The notes under the pieces: generated by a model
The model's input: the letters and a program-made list of their open reading frames with translations, nothing else
What the model was told of the DNA's origin: nothing
Databases searched by the model: none
Part shown: one piece after another, positions 7,253 through 12,790 of the stretch
Layout of the letters: each line of letters opens with the position of its first letter
Numbering within the stretch: the first letter of the stretch is position 1
Program-made: the position numbers and the translations under genes
Assembly (NCBI GenBank): GCA_003446605.1
Contig: DMDF01000065.1
Coordinates: 1-15,976 of the forward strand
DNA: 15,976 bases
Direction of reading: 5' to 3'
Origin: Anaerolineaceae bacterium
Lineage (GTDB): Bacteria > Chloroflexota > Anaerolineae > Anaerolineales > Anaerolineaceae

Positions 7253-8049
7253 TGATCAGGACTCAACAAACACTACAAACGAATTTAGGCAATCCTATCC
7301 TTGAATGTACAGGAATCACAAAGCGATTTGGCGGTCTGACCGCCGTCAATAATGTAGATTTCAAGATCCATAATGGTGAGGTAGTCGGATTGGTCGGAGA
7401 TAACGGAGCCGGGAAATCCACGCTGGTTCAGATCATTTCTGGGGTTTATCTGCCTGATGAAGGACAGATCTGTGTGGATGGCGAAAAAGTGGCTTTCTCT
7501 TCACCGATGGATGCCAGAAATGCCGGTATTGAAACAATTTATCAGGACCTTGCCCTGGCTACCAATTTAAATGCAGCAGATAATATTTTCCTTGGGCGAG
7601 AGATACTGAACAAAAAGACAAAAATGTTCTCCGTTCTGGATAGAAAGACAATGAAAGAAGAAGCCAGGACGATCCTGAAAGAACTGGAGATCACCATTCC
7701 TGGATTAGATCGACCAATTCGAGAGTTATCGGGTGGGCAGCGGCAGGCGGTGGCAATTTCACGCTCCATCTATTGGAATGCGAAATTACTAATTATGGAT
7801 GAACCCACTGCAGCGCTAGGGGTGCCGGAACAAAGAAAAGTATACGAACTGGTAGGCAAACTCAAGGAACGAAATGTTCCTATCATTGTGATCAGTCATA
7901 ACATGAACGATGTCTTTACCGTTGCAGATCGCATTGTAGTCTTGCGGCGTGGCAAGAAGGTGGCTGACGTGAATGTATCCGACACCAACGATGAACAGAT
8001 TGTCTCATGGATGGTTGGCAAGGATGACGATTCCAAAGAATCAGAATGA
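7249..8049 (+). CDS. Sugar ABC transporter ATP-binding protein, single domain (FrcA-like)
   Basis: A 266-residue ABC ATPase that powers the importer. Walker A is GDNGAGKST at 50-58, Q-loop Gln99 in IYQDLAL, signature LSGGQ at 160-164, Walker B LLIMDEPTAAL from 180, and the switch His217 in VISHNM. RbsA-type CUT2 ATPases normally have two fused ABC domains (about 500 residues). This one has a single domain, as in FrcA-type fructose importers, so it should act as a homodimer. AAGGAG at 7239-7244 serves ATG 7249 or the in-frame ATG 7252. It overlaps the permease stop by four bases. Confidence 0.93.
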   Translation: MMIRTQQTLQTNLGNPILECTGITKRFGGLTAVNNVDFKIHNGEVVGLVGDNGAGKSTLVQIISGVYLPDEGQICVDGEKVAFSSPMDARNAGIETIYQDLALATNLNAADNIFLGREILNKKTKMFSVLDRKTMKEEARTILKELEITIPGLDRPIRELSGGQRQAVAISRSIYWNAKLLIMDEPTAALGVPEQRKVYELVGKLKERNVPIIVISHNMNDVFTVADRIVVLRRGKKVADVNVSDTNDEQIVSWMVGKDDDSKESE

Positions 8050-8146
8050 TGGGTCGCCATTCTAATTGGAATTATCCAATAGCGAGAAATGTTACTGGTA
8101 ATTCTTTAATTGTAATGATCGTTATGCTGCAAAGAGAGAAAAGTGA

Positions 8147-9061
8147 ATGAAAACATCTACTGGTATGAATAATCAAATGTCTGAAAAAGAGTATCAAGCA
8201 TTCAAGAAATTATGCACGAAGAACGGCAAAATGATGGTAATCGCCATGGATCAGCGGAACAGCATGCGGGTTCTATTGAGTGACGATGAACAGGTGGTGA
8301 ATTCAGTTGATAATAAAGAGTTGGGAAAAGTAAAAGCGCGCTTGGTTCAGTATCTGGGTAATTATGCACCGGCAGTCTTATTAGACCCCGAATGTGCTTT
8401 TCCAGAGATCATTGATGACAAGGTTCTGGCTGAGGATGTAGCCCTGGTGGTAGGATTGGATGCTTCGGGATATGATGTTGATCCCCTTACTATGCTACGT
8501 GAATCGAGGATTGTTCAAGGCGTGGATGCGAGCACCGTAAAAAAATTGGGTGGCACCGCCGCGAAATTACTGGTGTTCATGCGTCCTGATCAAGTTGAGG
8601 ATCATACGTATACTTCGGAGTTGATCAACAAGACCGTGAAAGAATTTTCCGATCAGGATGTTCTGCTGGTGGTGGAGATCCTTGTCTATAAGCTGCAGGA
8701 TGAAAACCTCGCGGAATTCGAACAAAAGAAACCCGACCTTATCAATGAAGCGGCATGCCTGGCTGTGGAAAATGGTGCGAAGGTTCTCAAGCTGCAGTAT
8801 CCAGGTTCAGCCGAGATGTGCAGAAAAGTGAGCGAGACCGTCGGCGATGTTCCATGGGCGGTATTGTCTCAGGGCGTCAGCCACGAGGTGTTCATAGACC
8901 AGTTGAAGGTCGCAATGAAGAATGGCGCATCCGGAGCGATCGCCGGCAGATCATTATGGAAAGATTGTGTATCGCTATTACCTGTGGAAATGAAAGAACG
9001 TCTCGAAACCCTTGCCTTACCCAGATTACGCGAAATTCTTGCCCTGTTAAATGAGGGATAA
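8147..9061 (+). CDS. Class I aldolase, LacD/YihT family (DeoC/LacD superfamily)
   Basis: A 304-residue (beta/alpha)8 Schiff-base aldolase. Family features: VIAMDQRNSMR (31-41), LLDPECAFPEI (78-88), KLLVFMRPDQ (140-149), the Schiff-base Lys215 within KVLKLQYPG (212-220), VPWAVLSQGV (235-244) and the C-terminal phosphate-site region GASGAIAGRSLWKD. Known members cleave tagatose 1,6-bisphosphate (LacD) or sulfofructose 1-phosphate (YihT) to dihydroxyacetone phosphate plus an aldehyde. With two kinase genes directly downstream, the likely substrate is a ketose mono- or bisphosphate. No other sulfosugar gene (GH31 sulfoquinovosidase, isomerase, PfkB kinase) is present, so a sulfo-pathway is not supported. 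ATG 8147 has only a weak purine-rich site upstream; Met7 and Met11 are alternatives. Confidence 0.85.
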   Translation: MKTSTGMNNQMSEKEYQAFKKLCTKNGKMMVIAMDQRNSMRVLLSDDEQVVNSVDNKELGKVKARLVQYLGNYAPAVLLDPECAFPEIIDDKVLAEDVALVVGLDASGYDVDPLTMLRESRIVQGVDASTVKKLGGTAAKLLVFMRPDQVEDHTYTSELINKTVKEFSDQDVLLVVEILVYKLQDENLAEFEQKKPDLINEAACLAVENGAKVLKLQYPGSAEMCRKVSETVGDVPWAVLSQGVSHEVFIDQLKVAMKNGASGAIAGRSLWKDCVSLLPVEMKERLETLALPRLREILALLNEG

Positions 9062-9082
9062 TATAGGCAATAGGTGTTGATG

Positions 9083-9967
9083 ATGGAAAACAAAGCAATC
9101 GGTGTTGATCTGGGAGGTACCAATATCAGGATCGCGGAGATCAATTCTTATGGGGAGATCGTTTATTTTTACTCTGAGAAGGTTCCCGCAGGAAGACAAG
9201 CCCAACTAGATACCATTAAAAAGTGTATTGAACAGCTTTTATCGAGTGAAATTAAAGCGGTAGGTCTGGGTTTCCCAGGTCGGGTGCGCCGTGCTGATGG
9301 CACGGCGGTCACCGCCGGATATCTGGATTTGAAGGATATTCCACTTGTGTCCTTTATCATGGAAATAACCCAGTTACCTACTTACATAGATACCGATGCG
9401 AATATGGCTCTGTATGCTGAAATGCAGTTGGGGTCGGCAGTGGGAGCCAGAGAAGTTGCTTTGCTCACCATCGGAACAGGCATCGGAGGCGCGATTGCCT
9501 CTGGCGGTAAATTATTTTACGGCAGCAATTATGCGGGTCAGCTCGGTCATATAAACGTTGATAAGGATGGTGAGACCTGCAATTGTGGACGGAAGGGCTG
9601 TGTTGAGACGAAAAGTTCAGGAACCGCATTGAACCGCCTGCTGGCATCTTCATCCCTTTCCCCTGATATGCGGGTCGAGGAATTACTGGTTCTGGATTCG
9701 CAGGGTGATAAAACAGCGCATAGCGTGTTATCGGAATGGATAACTCCTTTACGCTCAGCCATGGATACAATCGCTGCGGTGCTCAACCCAGAGTTGATCC
9801 TACTGGGGGGAGGGTTGGGAGGTGTGGCTTTTCAGGTGCTGCAAAAATTGTCGGTACGCGGATCAGCATGGTTCGAGTATGAGGTGCGAGCCTGCTCCTT
9901 GGGTGATAGTGCTGGCGTAATCGGTTCAGGGTTGATGGCGCTCAGCATGATAGGTGAAAATGCGTAG
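9083..9967 (+). CDS. ROK-family sugar kinase
   Basis: A 294-residue cytosolic kinase of the ROK (repressor, ORF, kinase) family. It has no N-terminal helix-turn-helix, so it is an enzyme rather than a regulator. The phosphate loop is GVDLGGTNIR at the start, catalytic Asp105 lies in DTDANMALYAE, and the zinc site is His156 plus Cys166, Cys168 and Cys173 in CNCGRKGC. GLGFPGR and GTGIGGAI are also typical. The usual sugar-contacting ExGH motif reads QLGH here, with Gln153 replacing Glu, which hints at an altered sugar. I prefer ATG 9083 because AGGTG (9072-9076) is six bases upstream; GTG 9074 and ATG 9080 are alternatives. It sits 21 bases after the aldolase and 14 before the P-loop kinase. 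Confidence 0.87.
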   Translation: MENKAIGVDLGGTNIRIAEINSYGEIVYFYSEKVPAGRQAQLDTIKKCIEQLLSSEIKAVGLGFPGRVRRADGTAVTAGYLDLKDIPLVSFIMEITQLPTYIDTDANMALYAEMQLGSAVGAREVALLTIGTGIGGAIASGGKLFYGSNYAGQLGHINVDKDGETCNCGRKGCVETKSSGTALNRLLASSSLSPDMRVEELLVLDSQGDKTAHSVLSEWITPLRSAMDTIAAVLNPELILLGGGLGGVAFQVLQKLSVRGSAWFEYEVRACSLGDSAGVIGSGLMALSMIGENA

Positions 9968-9981
9968 TCTGGAATTGTTAA

Positions 9982-10578
9982 ATGCATTCAATGGATGATG
10001 ATGTGACCCGAAAAGTAATTCTATTGAACGGCTTACCGGCTACTGGCAAGACTACAATTGGCGAGCAACTGTCTGATCGCCTGAATGCGCCGCTAATCTC
10101 ATTGGATACGATCAAAGAAGCCATGTTCGATGTACTTGGCACCGGTGACCGGGAATATAATCGCTTGCTCGGTCGCGCCTGCAAGAAGATCATCTGGGCG
10201 CTGATTGCAGATCTTCCTGACCGGTCTCTGGTCATCATTGATGCGTGGTTTGGGCGGGCACCGCATGATGATGTTGTGCAGGCGCTGGCTGAAAGCAAGG
10301 TCAGTGATTTTGTGGAAATCTGGTGCCATGCTCCCGGAGAGGTCCTCAAAGAGCGCTATATTGCACGGATTGGGAAAAGGCATGCAGGTCATCCCGGGAT
10401 CGAATACGGTGATGAACTACAGCAAATAGCGGCTGAGGTGGCTCCCATGGCTATCGGAGCGCTGTATGCGGTGGAAACTTCGGACATGCACAAGGTGGAT
10501 ATAAACTCGATGATATGCTGGGTACGAGAGCAGCTTCGTATCCCTATCATGCCGGGTGATCAAAGATGCCATGAATGA
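9982..10578 (+). CDS. P-loop kinase of the AAA_33 / gluconokinase-like type
   Basis: A 198-residue P-loop protein with Walker A GLPATGKTT at residues 17-25 and SLDTIKEAMFD shortly after, as in small-molecule kinases of the zeta-toxin, gluconokinase and chloramphenicol phosphotransferase group. VIIDAWFGRAP would be the Walker B or substrate strand. A lid-like basic stretch follows (ERYIARIGKRHAGHPG). Length fits a stand-alone kinase. Its place at the end of the operon, after an aldolase and a ROK kinase, suggests it adds a second phosphate to the sugar, or phosphorylates an aldehyde product. This is inference; it might equally phosphorylate something unrelated. ATG 9982 and ATG 9991 are both possible starts, each with a poor ribosome binding site. 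Confidence 0.72.
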   Translation: MHSMDDDVTRKVILLNGLPATGKTTIGEQLSDRLNAPLISLDTIKEAMFDVLGTGDREYNRLLGRACKKIIWALIADLPDRSLVIIDAWFGRAPHDDVVQALAESKVSDFVEIWCHAPGEVLKERYIARIGKRHAGHPGIEYGDELQQIAAEVAPMAIGALYAVETSDMHKVDINSMICWVREQLRIPIMPGDQRCHE

Positions 10579-10617
10579 AACCGGCGGTTTGGGGAATCTG
10601 TGTGTGTAGATAAATAA

Positions 10618-10642
10618 AAAGATGTGCAATCAGCACATCTTT
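10618..10642. terminator. Bidirectional intrinsic terminator (kinase operon and ancestral tRNA-Pro end)
   Basis: AAAGATGTGC (10618-10627), loop AATCA, GCACATCTTT (10633-10642): ten perfect pairs. On the minus strand it is followed by a run TTTTTATTTA, a textbook T-tract; on the plus strand by the weaker TTTGATTTTG. It ends the sugar operon, and on the other strand lies 8 bases beyond the displaced tRNA-Pro 3' end at 10650, where the tRNA's own terminator would be expected. Confidence 0.82.
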
Positions 10643-10646
10643 GATT

Positions 10647-10702
10647 TTGTCGGGGTGGGCGGATTTGAACCGCCGACCTAACGGACCCGAACCGTGCGCT
10701 CT
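10647..10702 (-). repeat. Displaced tRNA-Pro 3' fragment, att-like direct repeat copy 1
   Basis: A 56-base direct repeat of 11830-11885 with one difference (A at 10680 against C at 11863). Read on the minus strand it holds the 3' strand of the D stem, the anticodon arm with CGG, variable loop, T arm and 3' acceptor strand of tRNA-Pro, but no D loop or 5' acceptor strand. It cannot form a tRNA, and the one change breaks the C27-G43 pair. This is the scar expected when an element integrates into the 3' half of a tRNA gene. Confidence 0.88.
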
Positions 10703-10710
10703 TCAGTGGG

Positions 10711-10729
10711 TTTATAAATTATTTATAAA
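10711..10729. repeat. 19-bp palindrome TTTATAAAT-T-ATTTATAAA
   Basis: Nine-base perfect inverted arms (10711-10719 and 10721-10729) around one T, lying 9 bases inside the tRNA-derived repeat and 8 bases upstream of the -35 box of the RNA promoter. Each arm itself contains the palindrome TTTATAAA. It could be an operator, a recombinase accessory site or simply AT-rich sequence. Confidence 0.5.
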
Positions 10730-10737
10730 TCATGCTC

Positions 10738-10765
10738 TTGCAAAAAATATCAATTTGTATATAAT
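10738..10765 (+). promoter_or_regulatory. Sigma-70 promoter of the AbiF-associated RNA
   Basis: TTGCAA (10738-10743), 16-base spacer, TATAAT (10760-10765). Transcription would begin near 10772, directly before the stem-loop at 10778-10817. It is the best promoter upstream of the abi gene. Confidence 0.68.
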
Positions 10766-10771
10766 GATGCT

Positions 10772-10825
10772 AACAGAACCCACCACGCCTCTGCTTTGCA
10801 TGCGCACCGAGGTGGGTCATTTTTT
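10772..10825 (+). ncRNA. Candidate abiF-associated structured RNA with intrinsic-terminator 3' end
   Basis: A transcript of about 54 bases is predicted from promoter to T-run. ACCCACC (10778-10784) pairs perfectly with GGTGGGT (10811-10817), followed by CA and six T. Inside, CGC (10786-10788) can pair with GCG (10802-10804) and TGC (10792-10794) with GCA (10798-10800) over a TTT loop. CCTC (10788-10791) with GAGG (10809-10812) is a competing pairing. Conserved small RNAs next to abiF-type genes are known (the abiF RNA motif), so a small trans-acting RNA, possibly the antitoxin, is plausible. I cannot confirm a match to the published motif. It might instead be only a leader attenuator for the abi gene. 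Confidence 0.55.
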
Positions 10826-10843
10826 AAGGGGTGTTTTTTGACG

Positions 10844-11692
10844 ATGAAACCAGCACTTCGTATTCATGATCAGATAGAGTTATTACGTAGCCGTGGAATG
10901 ACGATTGATGATGAAAATAAAGCCATCGCTTTTCTTTATTCAAATAACTATTATCGTTTAAATATTTACTTTCACAAGTTTATGGATGTTCCTGATCACT
11001 ATCCGGGGAATGTTTGCTTCTCGCAAATCATTGATGTTTATAAAAATGACCGTTGGCTGCGTAATAAAATTCTCTCAATCCTTGAACCGATTGAAATCAA
11101 TACCAGAACAAAGATTTCTCATTATCTAGCATTAAACTATGGCTCGGATGCTTTTTATCATGCGGAAATTTTTAAAGATATTAGAAAGTATGAGGAAATA
11201 TTTAATAATTTTTCAGATGAAATTAATTGGAATAGCAATGATCCCGTAATTATTCATCATCAGAGAAAGTATTCAGGTCTCTTTCCAATATGGGTTGTAA
11301 TTGAATTTTTCTCATTTAACACACTCTCAAAGTTTTATAAAAATCTCCTTGAGAAAGATAAAAAAATTATTTCCAAGGAAATGTATGGCGCTAATGATTA
11401 TTTATTTGGACAATGGTTACATGTGTTGAGCGTTCAACGAAATATTTGTGCTCATTATGGCTATCTTTTTCGAAGGGAATATCCTATTCGTCCAATTATG
11501 GCAAAATCTTTTGATTGGGATTCCTCCCAGAATAATCATCTATTTGCTCAATTACTTGTCATGCGGCGATTATCGGATCGTAGACTTTGGCAAAATTTTA
11601 TTTATTTGATTTCTGATCGTGAGAAAAGAGAACAATCCTTTAAATTACAGGATTATGGATTTCCATCAGATTGGCGGTCATATTTAATATAG
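10844..11692 (+). CDS. Abi_2-family (AbiD/AbiF-like) HEPN abortive-infection protein
   Basis: A 282-residue protein of the Abi_2 family. The N-terminus follows the family pattern: DQIELLRSRGMTIDD, then NNYYRLNIY at 34-42. A HEPN RNase motif R-x4-H, with the usual Asn after Arg, is RNICAH at 199-204. An earlier R-x4-H, RTKISH at 88-93, may be the partner half-site. Such proteins act as toxic RNases in phage defence; AbiF has been reported as a toxin held by an RNA antitoxin and as a relative of the Cas13 ancestor (recalled, not checked). I chose ATG 10844; in-frame TTG 10838 is better spaced (six bases) from AAGGGG at 10826-10831. The first open codons upstream overlap the RNA and are unlikely to be coding. 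AT-rich codon use and the flanking tRNA repeats indicate transfer. Confidence 0.85.
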   Translation: MKPALRIHDQIELLRSRGMTIDDENKAIAFLYSNNYYRLNIYFHKFMDVPDHYPGNVCFSQIIDVYKNDRWLRNKILSILEPIEINTRTKISHYLALNYGSDAFYHAEIFKDIRKYEEIFNNFSDEINWNSNDPVIIHHQRKYSGLFPIWVVIEFFSFNTLSKFYKNLLEKDKKIISKEMYGANDYLFGQWLHVLSVQRNICAHYGYLFRREYPIRPIMAKSFDWDSSQNNHLFAQLLVMRRLSDRRLWQNFIYLISDREKREQSFKLQDYGFPSDWRSYLI

Positions 11693-11829
11693 ATAACTGG
11701 ATGATTCAGGTGTAAAAGCTTATAAAGGTTATGTGAGATGTATAGGATATGAAAATTGACGCATAAAGATTTCACTGTAGGGATTAGAGATAGTCATTAT
11801 TTTATGAAATCACTCGATAATACTGAATC

Positions 11830-11885
11830 TTGTCGGGGTGGGCGGATTTGAACCGCCGACCTCACGGACCCGAACCGTGCGCTCT
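11830..11885 (-). repeat. att-like direct repeat copy 2 (within intact tRNA-Pro)
   Basis: The 56-base partner of 10647-10702, 55 positions identical. It covers the 3' two-thirds of the intact tRNA plus three bases beyond its discriminator. The identity stops abruptly inside the D loop, so the island-side junction is defined to within this repeat. Confidence 0.88.
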
Positions 11886-11908
11886 ACACCGGGCTGAGCC
11901 ACACCCCG
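11833..11908 (-). tRNA. tRNA-Pro (anticodon CGG)
   Basis: A full cloverleaf on the minus strand, 76 bases. Acceptor CGGGGTG (plus 11902-11908) pairs with CACCCCG (plus 11834-11840). D stem GCTC/GAGC, anticodon stem CACGG/CCGTG with loop TTCGGGT, T stem GGCGG/CCGCC with loop TTCAAAT, discriminator A. The anticodon CGG (plus 11870-11872) with T33 and G37 fits tRNA-Pro. CCA is not encoded (ACA follows the stem), so it must be added after processing; the neighbouring RNase Z gene encodes the 3' processing enzyme type used for such tRNAs. No T-tract follows the gene any longer, because the island separates it from the hairpin at 10618-10642. Confidence 0.95.
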
Positions 11909-11916
11909 ATGCAGCG

Positions 11917-11946
11917 ATTATACCCCAGGCATTCCCCATATCGCAA
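11917..11946 (-). promoter_or_regulatory. Promoter of tRNA-Pro
   Basis: On the minus strand TTGCGA (plus 11941-11946), 18-base spacer, TATAAT (plus 11917-11922), 8 bases before the tRNA 5' end. Confidence 0.7.
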
Positions 11947-11987
11947 GGGAACGAATGTGAATGAGATAAATAATTAGTAGATGAGCC

Positions 11988-12636
11988 CTAAAAGAACAAT
12001 TCCTTGTTTTCTATGAGTGGGATTAATACACGAAAATTTCTAGATAAATTCTTTTCATAATGACGCCATACAACATGAGAAATCATATCGATGAATTGTA
12101 GATTTAATGAATTCTCGCTTGAACAAGATTCCCATTTAATCCTGGTGGATACATTATGTTCAAACCATAAATTTATCTGTAAATAATTAAATAGGCTGTT
12201 TCCATCAGCAACTTTAATTGTTCTTGGATCAGGGATTAATGTAACAGAATCTTGGTCTAATATCTTATCTATTATCGCAAGCTTTATCATATAGTTATAC
12301 AATTCATTTGAATCATGTCTGATATGTTCTTGAACATTTTCTTTCTTTACGGTAATGCAAACGATTTCAATATCGTTGTGTTCTTGTAACATTTTTTTTG
12401 TGAGAGAAATAAAATAATCCTCTTGATTAGTACTACAGAAAGTTCCTTTAATTTCTCGAGTAGACGGTATATTGTATTTCGGCGAAAATTGCGAATAATC
12501 CTTTTAGGATATTTGTGTGAATCATTCTTAGTAAGAAGGAAGGCGATTGTTAGATATCTACTTGAACCACCAAATCCGTATGGTTGGGAAAATGACCACC
12601 CTAGATCTCCACTTTCGTCTATCTATATATGTTCAT
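11988..12636 (-). pseudogene. DUF3800-domain protein gene, broken by two frameshifts
   Basis: DUF3800 proteins have an RNase H-like fold, begin with a (Y)IDESGD strand motif and end with LQ-aD; they are often in defence or mobile contexts, function unproven. Here ATG at 12636 gives MNIY and is thrown out of frame by a 4-base tandem duplication (TCTA twice at plus 12618-12625). The next frame reads DESGDLGWSFSQPYGFGGSS and RYLTIAFLLTKNDSHKYPKR. One missing base in the short A-run at plus 12477-12479 shifts the frame again to KYNIPSTREIKGTFCSTNQE and on through ADGNSLFNYLQINLW and LNLQFIDMISHVVWRHYE to the stop. Restoring both changes gives one protein of about 215 residues. The intact 3' part (from ATG 12392) looks like a separate 134-residue gene but is not. 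Confidence 0.75.
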
Positions 12637-12660
12637 AACAAAAAGCGGACCCTAGGACTG

Positions 12661-12677
12661 ACTTATTTGAAATAAGT
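12661..12677. repeat. 17-bp palindrome ACTTATT-TGA-AATAAGT
   Basis: Perfect seven-base inverted arms around TGA, 25 bases upstream of the DUF3800 pseudogene start. It could be an operator or weak hairpin. The rest of 12637-12790 is AT-rich with no gene that I can see. Confidence 0.45.
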
Positions 12678-12790
12678 TTATGACACTTTTAAAGCATCAC
12701 AGCTACCTAGGAATTACCCGCTATATATATAATAGATAATTGCTCTATAAATTCAAGAGTTTTATGGATTTCTAATTATGTGTTAATAAA

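Larger units (their letters stand above)
10647..11829. mobile_element. Putative tRNA-Pro-bounded mini-island carrying an AbiF-like system
   Basis: The 1,183 bases from repeat copy 1 to the base before copy 2. It lies on the 3' side of the intact tRNA with repeats in the same orientation, the normal topology for tRNA integration. Cargo is one candidate RNA and one HEPN Abi gene. No integrase, recombinase or transposase fits in it, so it is either mobilised in trans or a deletion remnant of a larger element. It is AT-rich: 35 of 120 bases are G or C in 10861-10980, against 33 of 60 in a sample of the RNase Z gene. Confidence 0.65.

Noticed and set aside
8065..8080. Six-base hairpin ATTGGA-ATTA-TCCAAT between ATPase and aldolase genes
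   Set aside because: AT-rich, short and without a T-tract; not enough to call a terminator or processing site.
8147..9967. Sulfoquinovose (sulfosugar) pathway, suggested by the YihT-like aldolase
   Set aside because: No sulfoquinovosidase, isomerase, PfkB-type kinase or sulfonate exporter in the window, and LacD-type aldolases act on ordinary ketose phosphates.
10641..10841. Plus-strand open frame beginning MILSGWADLNRRPNGPEP
   Set aside because: It is a translation across the displaced tRNA fragment and the candidate RNA; this peptide is a known false-gene artefact of tRNA sequence.
10796..10843. Longer abi start at ATG 10796
   Set aside because: It would begin inside the stem-loop RNA and read through the T-run; the family N-terminus aligns from ATG 10844 (or TTG 10838).
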